64,000 nt of DNA, from positions 37,379,670 through 37,443,669 of the forward strand of contig OZ025248.1 of the NCBI GenBank assembly GCA_964019135.1, in the 5' to 3' direction. The translations under genes were made by a program, and so were the position numbers. Shown piece after piece: positions 33,027 through 45,710 of the stretch (position 1 is the first letter of the stretch; the number at the start of each line of letters is the position of its first letter). The DNA comes from Arenicola marina (Eukaryota > Annelida > Polychaeta > Arenicolidae). The notes beneath the pieces were generated by a model, which was not told where the DNA came from, ran no database searches, and was given only the letters and a program-made list of their open reading frames with translations.

Positions 33027-33916
33027 CTGAAGAAGGGCGAGGCGGCGCCGCCATGAAGTGATTTCCTAGTATGTTTGGCGATTGCAGCCCATACGCATTC
33101 CTCATCATTGTTCGAACATCAACCCTCCATGGCTCACCTGGTAAACAAGATTCATGTGTTCCACAAGCGACTTAGCCCACCAGCATTCATTTCAATTTGC
33201 GGAATATATAATGGAAACTGGAAACACCCAAACCCAGCCCCCTGCCTCCCACCCATCTTCTTTCAATCCCCAACTTGCTTTACACACGGCTTCCGCGCAT
33301 AGACATGGCTATCAACTGGTCGCTCCCTATGAAGGTAACGACTGACATTTCAATGTTATCGCCGGGTTAATGGATTGCAGTCGGTTTCATGCCACGCACC
33401 GGTCCTGAGGGAAGGCCGACAATGGAGATCGCTCGTGGTACTGCCAGAGACTACTTCAAAGGCCGTCCATTATCATATTGTACGACAAACCTAGAGGTGA
33501 CGGCACTTACTCTTCTTGAGTGACAAACTGCAGGCCGCCGCGGCATCAGGATGTTCCAGGGAGGGGGTGAGGGGAGGCAATGTAGATGGGGTCGATTTGG
33601 ATGTGAGAGGGTCGCTACTTCCCACTCTCGGCGTACGTACGTGTTGCGTGACCACCTGTCGTATATGGATCCTGGCACATATTCGTAATGACTTCCCTAG
33701 CGATCGTACGTTTTAGCAACGCGGAGGCAAAATTAAGTTATAGAGTGAGATTTAGGCCCTGTGAAGACGGGCGGGGTAAAGGAGCGTAATGGAGTCGTTA
33801 ATATTTAAAGTCCTGCAGCTCATCTGGCGTGGCTAGTAGTGAGTCTATAATACCCCATCCGATGGTTCGCTGGAACGGTCCCTGGATATCGCTTCAGCGT
33901 CGTCGAAATAAATATT

Positions 33917-34012
33917 AACGACTAATATGTTAGGCCTCACTACCATGAAGCGAGGCCAGTATGTACGTATCCTTGGATCTCAAGAATGAGAGTGGGCTGG
34001 GAGTACTTCACC
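33917..34012 (+). repeat. 96-bp internal duplication, second copy (copy 3)
   Basis: Near-identical to 32,931-33,026. It is inserted right after the CGTCGAAATAAA sequence and joined to a fragment (AACTGGAAGCC) before the TTCCGCCCTTGTCC block. It replaces the roughly 450 bases (TTAATTACACCCGTCATTACG onward) that copies 2, 4 and 5 have here, so it marks a deletion with filler copied from nearby. Confidence 0.85.
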
Positions 34013-34092
34013 GTCAAACTGGAAGCCTTATTCCGCCCTTGTCCAGAGAAACACATTGGTGGTTGTTGAAGAGTTGAAGAGTTGTTTTGTGT

Positions 34093-34233
34093 ACATGAAA
34101 GGTAAATTTGCCAAGCAACAACCTGGGATACCTGAAGAAGTGTTGGACAAACATCAGACGCAGCTGTCGCGGAAAAACACGACCTTTTGATGTACAGCTC
34201 AGGCCGCTTGCTTAGTGAGATGGGGAGGCTCCT
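34093..34233 (-). repeat. SINE relic, copy 3 (third insertion site)
   Basis: Ortholog of 17,078-17,195. On the plus strand it contains TTGATGTACAGCTCAGGCCG followed by CTTGCTTAGTGAGATGGGG, which aligns by eye with the head of the 540-705 SINE. Confidence 0.42.
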
Positions 34234-35644
34234 TAATAGATAGAATGATCATAGTCACTGGCACATAATGTGAGGTTCTGACAACCAACACCGCATGTTG
34301 TCTTCTGATGGTGTCATCCGTCATCTTGCTAGCGTGGTGGCCACGGAGCTCATGTGTCCCTTTAATTATGACATTTATTATGACATTAAGATATGTTTTA
34401 TGACCATAATGAACATTATCACCCTCACACAATGTGACAACTGGGATCATGCCGCCAGCGAAAGCCCACACGCTTCCTGCCGAATATCGCATTTGCTGCA
34501 GGACATGTTAATTACGTGTGCGAAAACTCGATGCTCTCCACAGACAAAATTTTACCGGCCGGTCATCGTAAAAAAACCTGTTCCTGTCACTGATAGTGCC
34601 GGGGGACACGACTGCAGACTGAAGGCGATTGGGGGTGCGAAAGGGGGGTGGTGTACATGGTGATCTCAGCATGGCGCTGCAATGAGTTTACAATGGGTTT
34701 AAAGTCCACCGGCGGGTGGAGATGCGCAAGTAGCGATATCATCACAGCTATCGGCTAGGACAAAAACTAAGATTCGAAGGTGAGAAATGTTGGACTATCT
34801 TCTATGTTAGTGTCCAGGAAATAGATTACAGTAGTAAATGGTAGGCGTGAGTATTATGTGAGCTATGCTGGAACTATGCTCAATCAATGTCTTGCCACAA
34901 TTCTCTTCTGCGCCGGTCATATACGGTACTTATTGCTAAGCAAAGCCACTGAACGCTAAGTATAACACATTGAACGCCTTTTCCCGGCTAGTATTACAAA
35001 AAAATACCACTCACCCAATTATCACTCATCAAAAACACATGTTGTGAATCTGTTTACTACCTCCAGGAGCGCGAGAGGCTACGAAGAAGGCGTTTTCCGA
35101 GTGTAACTTTTTCAGGAATACCGCCCCTGGCGTCAAACCACATCTTAGACTAAGGTAGAGATTGCAACAGGTTGTGCACCCATACCATGGCATGCGCGCC
35201 CTTTAACGGAAGCGAGGTGTCCACTCAGCACACCTTCATTAACCAGAGATACGAGACAGAGAGAAATCGCCTGTTGCCCAGAGAAACAGGGACTGCCGGG
35301 TCGCGTCAAATCTCGCCAGCTCGCGTCGACCTCTGGTAAAGGGGGCCGAGGGGCAAAGGTGCGCCTGCATTTATTTGACCGAAATTTAACTTATAATTCG
35401 TCAAATTTCCATTCACGAGCTATAACGTGAGCCACCAACGGTGACGCTGCCACGTCAACAGGTACTATCATCTAATAATAGCTCACACATTACTCATATA
35501 TATTATTCAGATTTTCGGCCGAAAATAAGGGAAAAAATGAACATGACTGGTCTTTTATCTTTTTTTTATTTCATAATAAAAGGATAACCTAAAATAGAGT
35601 CATTCACTCCAGAAACATGTTCTGCCACAGAAATCAATTTTGCC

Positions 35645-35869
35645 GTGCTCTGTTTACACCAGTGTTTTATATCTAACCGCGAGACGCATGCCTGGTACGC
35701 CAGAGGCATGGTGTCTGCACGGTTATCTGGTGGAGAACCCGATATTACGGCCTTTATCGGCAACAGGCGCCCTCCAGTGGTGCGCGCGATGGCACTGCGG
35801 CTTCCAGCAGTGAATGATCTCAGACGAAATGCTCTAACGAGGGTTGAAGGCTTAAACAATGAGCTGTGA
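35645..35869 (+). other. Short conserved plus-strand frame, copy 3
   Basis: The 74-codon counterpart of 3,695-3,904, with the same stop and the C-terminus VNDLRRNALTRVEGLNNEL. It is the longest version, because the T-rich stretch present in copies 2, 4 and 5 (for example 19,162-19,193) is absent here. Product unknown. Confidence 0.22.
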
Positions 35870-37913
35870 CGGCCGATCAGATTCGACTTCATGGTCCCTG
35901 AGGAAGCCGTTAATGATAGGTGTTAGTCCCCGTTAAGGGACCACGTGTAAGTCTTGGGGGTGGAGCTGAGGAACTGTGGCGCCGTCCGACAGCCGCCCCT
36001 GGAGCCCTTTCAGCGTTAAAAGTTATGGTGCACTTATTATGTAGCCGCAGGAGTGCTGATTCGAGGCGCGTGGTCGGTTTAGGAAATGGCGTCTGCTGAC
36101 ACACTGCTTTATTTCCCCGGGCAGGTCATACCAATATTGTTAAACACACACACGTAACATTCGGGTTTTCATTCTCTGTTGGTCCATTTTGGACTATATA
36201 TATATATTATCTGCGAGTGGCACGAGTGGCATCGCAACATTTGTGTTTCATTGAAGAGGTTGTAAAATATCAACTAAAATAGTTTTGGCCGTGATATAGC
36301 TTTATCATTACAAAAGGTATCGTTACAAAGCCATCATGTTGCTCTTAGTGCAAGCTTGTCTGAACGGTAATATACGCACATAATCAAACACCAATATATG
36401 CCTAACCCTTGGATGACAAGAGGATGATCTGCGGACGCAGAATCTCCAATATCCTTTGGAATGCATCAATGAATAAGCAAAGCTATTAGAAAGGACATGC
36501 GTGCGTCAAACCCCCGATTGTTGCTTTTAACAGTCCGGGAAGCCAGACGCTACCAGTCACCGCGGGTTCCCTCACATCAGCTCCATAAATCCCCAATAAA
36601 CAGGGCAACAGAACCATGCATGGCCCATGAAACCATCACATATGACGTTAATCCACATTTAATGCCCCGTATATACCGAGCGGCATCCTTGAGGCAGGCT
36701 TCCTTAAATGTTTTGTTCTCTGTAAATGTAACTCCTTGGTATGTCTCGGTAATGCGTCAGGCCGATGTGCGTGTGCTACCAAGAGCGAGGCGGGGTGCGG
36801 TGGGGGGCGGGGGTGTAGCGTCAGCAGGGGGCGTGGAAACGTCCCCAGCAGCCCTTCTATCTATCCCAACCTCCACGGGGGCCATGGAATCCTCCCCGCC
36901 CTCCTCAGCACCACCTGTCATCGCCAGTGCCTTGTTACACCTCGTCTGGCGGGAGGAAGGAACCCTGGGTCCACAACGTGACGGGGGTTGCACGACATGC
37001 GGCCTCACCCGACCGCTTTCGCCACCGAGGCCCCCAAGAAGACTAATAACATACCGGATTGTAGGGACAAATAAGAAACAGGGTTCTTACGCACTAATCG
37101 AAAAATAAATCATGAAATATGTCGATACTTTCCATTACTGTACTTAATATATTCCGAAAGGGAAATTATATTTTGACATCAAGACTTTGTCCAGCACCTC
37201 AACATGGCACTAACAACTGTTTTTGCTGATAAACTGCAGTAACATTAGCCCATAACGAGATCCCTAAGTTGTACACAATTAACGCAACGGGGTGAACCCG
37301 CGACCCTCTAGTTGGACAGTTAAGTTTTTTGACAACTAAACTGATGTGCGCATAATCACTCAAAAACATGTATGCCAAACAAAATAAATCTTCCTCGCCT
37401 TGATAATGGTAAACCATATACGGTAAGCATATCACAAATCTTTTCGATCTAAAGTGTTCTTTACTTATCTAATCCAGTGAATTTGGCCAGTTGCATGACG
37501 CAAGAATATAAGTTAAGAATACAAACACTTTCTGTGATTTAATACCATTCCAGTTAAAACCAGACGAGATAAGGTTTCGGCGTAAATTCCATCTCAATTG
37601 TTGACTTGAAGATGGAAAGGGTGCGTTGACATCCTCCAGAGACTCTGGTACCGTATTATAGTATTTGGTCATCCGATGTTTAATGCGCTAGGTGGCCTGG
37701 CCGTGTCTTCCGGGACAGACCGTCTACCGGACTCGCCCTCAGTCTGACCTATATACACGTGTCTCCCGACCTACTACCAGGCAATCATTTCACATCGGCC
37801 TGGTTTGGGCATTGGTAGGTGTTCATTCACCCGTCTTTCCCAAACAAATGAACGCTCTTGAGTTGTTTACCAGGAAGCCGCAAATCTGCAAACATCCCAT
37901 ATCGCGGGGTTAG

Positions 37914-37968
37914 GATGTGGGTCGGGTGTGGGATGGGTGTGAGTCGGTTGTGGGCTGGGTGTGGGGCT
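37914..37968 (+). repeat. Seed-like 2.5-unit form of the 22-bp repeat, copy 3
   Basis: Two 22-bp units (GATGTGGGTCGGGTGTGGG and GGTGTGAGTCGGTTGTGGG starts) and a half unit, flanked by ATCGCGGGGTTAG and GGGGCTGCAA exactly as in copy 2. The variant GGATGGGTGTGAGTCGG seen here also survives within the big array near 21,598-21,614. Copies 1 and 4 lack the whole surrounding block. Confidence 0.88.
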
Positions 37969-38667
37969 GCAAGGCAAGGTGTGGGGCGGGATTAGGGGGA
38001 GGTGGTGGTGATGTAGCTGTAACGCTGTGGCGTTGTCGGTGGATCAAAAGAATGCAGTGCGTTTGATAAGACGCGTGTAGGAAGCAGGTGCGATGAGATT
38101 TTTCTGTTCTGGTCGACCGGGAGATTTCGTTCCGAGCAATTAACTACTTTGGATGTAAAAAGGGACGTTTCTAATTGCTGTAGCGAGTTAAACGAGGCGG
38201 GGGAAGATGGTAAACAAAAAAAATCAACATCCGTGGTTGATCCAATGAATAGCCAAGTGGGCAAGGGATGGCGATGCCCGTCGTTGCATCTTCAAAATGT
38301 AATCAATGAGCATTATGTTGTGTGGCGTGGACGGTGTATTAGACTGGGCGCAGCTGTTACTCGCCTGCGGTAGTATAATTCACATCACGTCGCCGAGACA
38401 ACCCCGCGTCGTGTACACACGTGTCCATAAACTCAATGTCTTAAACCCCAGCTCTGGCTGGGTATCATGCCGAGGGATAACCTATACATGGTAAAGTCAT
38501 GGCTCATGGTGATTTATGAACTTTATCTCGCTGGTTCCTCCATAAGGATGACCCGATAGCTTGCAACGATTAAGAGCGAGTGACCTTGGAGTGACTCCAT
38601 TCCGCAGCCTCCGCAATGGAGAGCTGGGGTCCTGGGGATAGCTTTATGTAACTTTCAACTCAACACT

Positions 38668-38812
38668 CATCCGGCCACCCCACCTCCAAACTCCCACATC
38701 CACGATATCCCACGTTCAACCCCAAACCCCATATTCTACATCTCTCATGCCACACTCCACACCCCCAAATCCCACATCCACACCCCCACACCACACCCCA
38801 TACCAGCCAGCA
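38668..38812 (+). repeat. C-rich tract, copy 3
   Basis: Ortholog of 7,536-7,618 with CACACCCCCAAATCCCACAT and CACACCACACCCCATACC. It lies about 70 bases before the conserved GACCATGATTTCTTCCCCC sequence, as in copies 2 and 5. Confidence 0.8.
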
Positions 38813-41317
38813 CTGCACCGGTATTTTTTTTGTCAACCTGGTTTCACGCAGACCATGATTTCTTCCCCCTCGCCAGGTGACTGACCAACAACGACGTGGT
38901 TCACCAGAGGGAGCCACCAGACGACGGGACGATGGAAGGAGGCTCCACCAATACGGTCAGCCCGGAAGTGTCAGACAGCTACAAAAAGCCAAGAGAGGGT
39001 ACAGACGGAAAGTGTGTTAACGGTCATGTCTAGGATCAGGAATAAGACCCCGAGACATGCGGTCTCATGACACACAAAAACCTTATTACATTTATTATTG
39101 TTGAGTTACAGAAAGCATTATATAGCCAGGTGCAACGTGACGAAGATGCGCCACTCAACTCTGTTGTAGCCAGTGCAAGAGTGGCTGCCTGACGCAAGAA
39201 CCCAGTAAATGCTGGTACGGGCAGTTGATAAAAGACAGAAGCAAAAATGCGCACACGTCCGCCCCAGTTTTCCGTGTTATATAAGACTTCCGCGGTACTT
39301 CGTTAATAGCAACTGTAATGCTTTAGTGGAATCACACCCGCGTCTTTTTTTTCACTCCGCGATATCAAAATGGAGAGCACTATCTATAGAGATAAAAGCG
39401 GAGGTATATTTCTATTATAGAAGCCAATATCTGAAGTTATGAATGGCGCATTAGTGAAATAGATAGCCACAGTTAACTTACAAGCACGAGCTTCCTTTAC
39501 CGGACAAAAGGTGTGTGAGAGAGGGGCGCTTTTTTAGGGCGTGATGGGAGGTTGAAGGTTAACAGAGTGGCGTAGGAGAGCACTTTGGGTCGGGAGAGGG
39601 AGGGGGCGGGGGTGCAAAAGTGAGCGGCATGACCAACACGGCTCCAACAATGCAAACAGGGGGGTAAGGCGAAAAATACTATTTCCTCACCACCATACCC
39701 TTACCTCACCAAGGTACCGACCTGCCCCCACGCCCAATGCCTCTACCCGGTTCATTTGAATACATATAATCCTACCACATGGTCATCATCAGCCCACGTT
39801 GGTTGGATAAAACCACCACTTTGGTCTTTCCATCATGACAAAGGCACAAAGGCAAACGGTTAAAACTAAATTTCTTCGGCCATTATTTTCACCACCAGAT
39901 GCAAATTTAATTTCACGGCACACCAGTATTTTTTTCCAATATTGACCCCATTATAATGGCAAACACAGTCCGGGGCCCTGCCTTCTTCACTGTTTACTCC
40001 AAAAGTGATCAAGTTCATAGATCCATCGTAATCGCATGCAGGCGGAAAGAAAAAACAACTGTTTAAAGCCACTCTTGAGAGCTCCGGTGATCCACAATAA
40101 CCCGAGCCGTCAGATCAAGAGGAGACACGCGTCCGCAGGTAGAGTTTCTCCACCAACAATGGCGACCCCAGAACAGCCTGGGATGTAAGCCAAACAAATC
40201 ATACGAAAGGATTGCATCAGATTGTTCAAACAACACGGACGTCGAGCGTCCGTTCGGGTTTGCCCTTTTACTCCGAGACATTTTAACTGCGCTGCGTTGA
40301 ATTCTCTCATTTCCGCTCACGTGATCGGTCGGGCGGCTGAGTGATGGCTTGAGGTATTTCCCAATGAGAGTTTATCGTTAGTTTGCGGTGGCGAGACGGT
40401 CTGTACATACCCCGGACAATGATGTCATTGATCGGAGAGGTGCTGCGGGAGGCCATCCGTCGTCACATTGGACGCATCGAGTTATGGTCCTTAGCCAGGA
40501 ACCTAGATGTACATCAAATCCCATCAGAAAGTCTGAAGTGGCTTGCATTCACCCCCCCCCCCCTCCTCTCCCTACCTTAAAAGATTGTGGATCAGTCCGT
40601 TGGATACAGGTTCCATACGGATGCCCATTCCCTTAAAACGGCTCACGGAAGAGTGGTATCCCTCTCCCAACGCCATCCTGAAGGACTTTGACGCTCAGCC
40701 TCGATATCGATTGGCTCCCCTCTCCACACTTACCGCTAGGTTCCTCGGTTGGGATAACCTGGACAAGGTACATTAGAATGCATTGAATATGTTGAGAACG
40801 TCGATAAGGTTTCTACACCCTTGTGACGATGACATGTGTCTGTCCGTCTGTTCATATTCCCAACGGCCCTAATTGAACGGAGCCCGTCTTCCCCCCAGAT
40901 GTCGACTTAAAAAGAAAATAGAATCCTGCGATAGTAGCGACCTGAAATTGGTTGAAGGACGGTATTCCTTAAAGACTGTCTGTTTGCGCGAGACACGACA
41001 GGGAAGGCGTTTGAAGGGCTCTGGTTTGAAGAACTGGACTTGAAACGCCAATCTAGGCGTTCAGTGAGTACAAACCAAACTTTCGCAGTCGGACGGATGA
41101 CATCAACCATCAACCCGGGAAGGGAAAGGGCGGCCCGGTACCGGGCCAGACTAGGCGGGAGCGGAATATTGACGCACTTACCTCATCGATGTCCTAGATC
41201 CATGTGATCATGTACAGAGATTGGCTCATGATCGATGACTCACTTGGTCAGTCAATCAGGACAATGAAAGGGAAATACAAAGACAATGTAAATGTTTGCG
41301 TCTACGCGATCATGTCA

Positions 41318-41470
41318 GCATGAAAGGTAACTTGAGTCACCAGAAAGTCTTCTGACACAATGTCATGGGGCTGGATGACACGTGACCTGGACGAGTGTAC
41401 CTTGACGCAGACCCAAGTCCCGTTGGTCTGTAGCTCAGCCCGCTAACCACCGAGGGAGGCTCGCCGAGGG
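41318..41470 (-). repeat. SINE relic, copy 3 (ortholog of 11,258-11,405)
   Basis: Same position in the unit as 11,258-11,405, with CATGAAAGGTAACTTGAG at the far end and CTCAGCCCGCTAACCACC near the tRNA-like head. It is decayed. Confidence 0.45.
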
Positions 41471-42685
41471 CCATAGCAAAGATTTACAGTAGCGAAATGG
41501 AACTCGTGCAAATTGATGAGAAAAGTAAACAATTACTACCAACAATATACTGCTTCCGCGAGTTCTTAGACCAAGGCATCAATATATTTTCCACTTATCG
41601 GTATCGTAACTGACCAGCAAAAGCAGTTACCCTTCCATTCAAACGCAAAAACGCTGAACAAAAATAAAATCTTAGCCCTAGACACGATTTTTTTTTTCAA
41701 TTCCGGAACCAAATCATTACCAATAATATTATCTTTCATATAGGATAAAAACTGTTTCTTCAATTCATGGACGATGAGTTTTGTATCAACAGACATAAAT
41801 AGGATATGGGGATCAATTCAATACACTTCATTTATTTACCTTGAAGGCTTACTTTTATGTTCATGGGTTGGTTGCATATTCAGAACGCTTTAACCTCTTT
41901 TTGTCATATCGTGACAATAGGAGAAGGAAGGGAGAGTGGAGGCATGTCCTGGTGATAACATCCTACTCATTCTTTCATATGCAAGGGGACTGAGAAAGAT
42001 GCTAGCACGTTGTGAGGTATAATATCGCGATTCATCGCCTTAATCTATTGTTGCATTGTTAAGTGATAAGTGGGTTACACACCTTATGGCGTAAGCTATA
42101 AATGCCTTGATGTCACTGATATGTTGTAAGTGGAGTTCATGCTACACGTATAGCTTCATCATGGGTCTGGCCTGGTGTCTCATCAGTGCTATTTCCTATT
42201 GTCGATAATGTTTGGGGGCCGCTTTCATTTTCCCAAGCTTACGCCTAAGGCACGAGCAAGGTAGCGTCAACGATATATCAAGGGTGGTTTTGTGAGGCCA
42301 AATATTACTTAGAGCTGTTCTGAATTAGCGAAATCCATTTATCTATCAGCTGATATGATAAGACCGACGGAGTTTTGGCTGGCTGAAGCGGTGCGCCCAT
42401 GAAGAGTGGGAAGGGAACGGGGTGGATGAGGTGGTGGAAGAAGGGGGGCTGACAATCTATCACGGAAACACTAGTTGTGGGTGGTCGGTTTTCCGGCACG
42501 CGGCAAAACTATAAATGGTTCCGGCATGAAGTTCTACGAGACAAATCACCCTTCGCTCGCAGCCAGAAAGCAACTTCCCCAGCCGTGTTGCTGCGCGCTA
42601 GTTACCTGCCATATTATGAATTCCTGTGTGGAATATACAGAAACCCCATTTCAATTACGCACACGGCCTGGCAGAGATTACCTAA

Positions 42686-42726
42686 TTGTCAAGCAATCAT
42701 ACAGCAACTGTATGATTGCTTGACAA
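42686..42726. repeat. Perfect 19-bp inverted repeat with 3-base loop
   Basis: Arms 42,686-42,704 (TTGTCAAGCAATCATACAG) and 42,708-42,726 pair perfectly around CAA. The right arm corresponds to CAACTGTATAATTATTTGTT in copy 2 (29,431-29,450). The left arm has no counterpart there; copy 2 has only about nine unrelated bases. The left arm therefore looks copied from the right in inverted form by template switching during replication. Confidence 0.93.
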
Positions 42727-42783
42727 GGTGATGGTTTCATATATAAAACAAGTGGAAATTACGCCATGCGTGTAGCTGCCTGT

Positions 42784-43032
42784 CACAGGCACAGTAAATC
42801 AGTGGAGGGGGGAGGCCGGGGGGGGGGGTAGGGGGCCCCACAACGCATACTAAACACACAAGGTGTCCAACTCCCGCTGGAACTGAGCGACAGGCACCCG
42901 CTTCAACCCCCAATATCGCACCTCAGTTCGAGCGGCAGTTGGACACCTTGTGTCTTTAGTATGCGTTGTGGGGCCCCCTACCCTCCCCCCCCCCCCTCGG
43001 CCTCCCACCTCCACTGATTTACTGTGCCTGTG
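42784..43032. mobile_element. hAT-like MITE, 249 bp, with 8-bp target duplication
   Basis: The element begins CACAGGCACAGTAAATCAG and ends with its reverse complement. The terminal inverted repeats extend about 105 bases with few mismatches and include G/C homopolymer runs, around a loop of about 35 bases. It is flanked by CTGCCTGT (42,776-42,783 and 43,033-43,040). Copy 2 has the uninterrupted site CTGCCTGT at 29,494-29,501, so the insertion happened after copies 2 and 3 separated. An 8-bp duplication and short C-starting termini suit the hAT superfamily; other 8-bp families are possible. It encodes nothing and would need a transposase from elsewhere. Confidence 0.88.
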
Positions 43033-45544
43033 CTGCCTGTATATGTTTTATTCAGTCCAGTGTTATTCAAGACATGCAATTGAAAGATTAGTGGTGAATC
43101 CATGAATAAGTAACTACATTTTAGCTTGTTGGCACAGCATAATGACTTGGCCACGTATTTGTTTCGTTAATCACTTGAATGGCGCAGCGCTTATTAAAAG
43201 TACCTGTATTCGGCAGGAGTTGTCTCACGAGGGTACATAGATACCTTAGATATGCCTTTAAACTAATTGAGATATTAGTTCTCCATCAAAATAACCAACA
43301 CAATTGTAGAGTTATGTTGCGACATATGCAGGATATTATAACGTTTTCTATGTGGCATCCTTATTAGGACGAAACACTTCATAAGCCAAATAAATGGATA
43401 ATACACGGTTTTTGTAATTCCACCGAATAAAGTGATAAAGGAGTTAGCGTAAATTAAAACAACACATGGTACCGATTTCATATATTTGTTATTTGTGGCA
43501 CAATGATCTCACTTTGTATGTCCCTTGGTCCTGATCAAACTAAATCTAACAAGAAATGTTCCCCTTATGAAAATTCTCTTCAGTTCGGGGCGTGTAATTT
43601 TCGGCTCTAGGGCAGAACTACTACATTTGGTTGGAAACGTACCCCGGGTTGTCCGACCTACCCGGGACAACAGGAGAGAATCAGTAGGTCCCGGAGTGAC
43701 AGAGGCGGGTTGTGGCGATGGATTCTACTCAGGAAATGGCGGGTGCGTTGGCTCGGCCCATGTTTAGTGGAAGACACCAAAGAGCCCCGGGCCAAAGAGG
43801 ACTTCCTAAAGAGTTGGGTGTTGGCCCTCAATACGGGCCTGGGGCCATAACTATCACACACCGGCCTCATGGAATCAGCCCAAGCCCCAGCACATAGCCC
43901 CTCCGAGTATTTCTTGATCACAGCAGCGGCATATAAACTACATGTGTATTGCGTGCAGTCATTTGTAGAGTGTTTACCATTTTTCCTAATGCGAATCCGC
44001 TATATACATTCCACCTAACCTCCGCACCACCCACATGCGGTCCGCTATATGACATAGTGACAGCATATGTATCCGTAAGATGACAGGTCTAAAGGAGCTA
44101 AATCGATTCACGCATAAAAAAAACGATCCCCTGGAGTTGGTTGAATAGTGTTTGAATTTGTTTGGGGTGCGATGAAAGAAATATCACACAGAAACATTTG
44201 GAAGTAAAAACAAACATATGGCGCTGAAAACGGGAGCCGCGTGTTGAGCATACAGTAATGACCATTAGTTTGTTCTCATCATTGTTACGGCCAGGTCCCT
44301 TTTACTGAATGACCATGTAGATGAAGCAGTCCATGGTTCAACTTCCACCCGCTATCGGAAGTTTGTTTCTCACATAAGGCACTTCCCTACTCCTTCATGG
44401 ACCGACATATAGAGACACCTGGTCATAGGCCGGTTATTCATCCACCCAATGTATTCAGCACAATATGGAGTAGATTGACCATATAACCACAAGAAGAGAA
44501 AGGCGTCATTCTGTTGTGAACAGCGACACACTCTGCAACCGAAGCAGCAACAGCTGCAGCCACCGTACATCAAGTGTGAAATATTCATATGGCAATGGCA
44601 TAGGCCACAGTCACGGTGCCTCGCGAGGGAGTCTGATTAAATATACCCAGTGGGTTTATGTTATATCAATGTCACTTTGTCTCTGTGGCAGGCAGCCATG
44701 ATGCATTACGCGGTAATATATGGGTATGTATACAACACATCAGAGAAGGAGACCTTGGGTCTCGAGATTGAATAATACATATGCAAACCTTTCCACTGAA
44801 CCTGACCAATCGGTTGAGATTCCAGCGATATCAATATTAACCTGCTTGGAGGCAGGGTCTTGTCTTGCCGGGTTAAGGCATCCCAGGAATACGCGATTCG
44901 CCATTAAATCTCTGGGCCTCAGCAGAAGCCTCGGTCTGACGCCGCCTAGCTGTTGACCTACATCCTGTGTCGACGAAAATTTGCATTAATCGCGTGCCAC
45001 AAAGGACGCCTATTAATCATATCATCTCTTGTGGCGCCGCGCCACCACCCGCAATATGGCTCCTGGCACTTTCAGGTCAAGCGGAAGTTCCTTTTGGGAA
45101 AACGGGTAGTCGCTTAATAATCCGGCCGCTTACCTTTCGCTTTCAGCGACGTCGGCATTTAGCCCAGATATTCATCATGTAACGGCCGTTAGCTGGTCAG
45201 TTCACACAATGCTGGCTGGGACAACCGGTGAAAATGGCGATTCATCGGTTGGAAATTTAAAGGGAGTTGTCGCAACGTGGACATATAATATACCAATATC
45301 AGACAGTGGCGCCCCCATACATGACCATCTCACAGAGCTGTTGAGCGTGTCAAACGCGTCGGTTGCCTTTTTTTGGTGTCATCATTCATTTGACCAGTAA
45401 TCGGATCAGATGCCGGCTTGTTTGAGGTTTCCAAGTGACTTTGTAACATGCCATATATATCTTTGTTAGTCGCGGAGTTTCTCAATGATTTTTTCGCAGA
45501 GGCGAGACCCGTAAAAGAAGAGAAATGAAATGTTGGTAATTTAG

Positions 45545-45710
45545 GCCACCGAAATACACGCAAAGGCTACATTAGGCCTTTTGCGACAAAGATATGCGTC
45601 TGGATGAAACTTGCCCGACATGGAGATGCCAGGGCGGGAACCCATGGCCCGTTGAACTACAGCTCAGCCGGCTTACCAACTGACCCACCCACCTACCAGG
45701 GAGTCCCCCT
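45545..45710 (-). repeat. tRNA-derived SINE relic, copy 4
   Basis: Same position in the unit as the element at 540-705. The A-box region has drifted (CCAACTGACCCA on the plus strand) and the B-box region reads GGGCGGGAACCC on the plus strand. It is decayed and unlikely to be transcribed by RNA polymerase III. Confidence 0.55.

Larger units (their letters stand above)
31586..44997 (+). repeat. Macrosatellite copy 3
   Basis: This copy starts inside the unit at the sequence TAATCAGATGCCGG, which corresponds to about position 371 of copy 1. It has lost most of the 70-bp repeat region near 38,250, the 26-bp array near 40,830, and a short block near 35,370. It carries a 96-bp internal duplication (32,931-33,026 and 33,917-34,012), a seed-like 2.5-unit form of the 22-bp repeat (37,914-37,968), a template-switch hairpin (42,686-42,726) and a hAT-like MITE (42,784-43,032). 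Compared with copy 2 around 36,540-36,635, I count 3 differences in about 95 aligned bases, so these two are close there. Confidence 0.87.

Noticed and set aside
36497-37108. 203-codon plus-strand frame in copy 3
   Set aside because: Sister copies break the frame, and part of it runs antisense to the exon-like segment. Only a short part (SSPPSSAPPVIASALL) is open in copy 1. No family is recognised.
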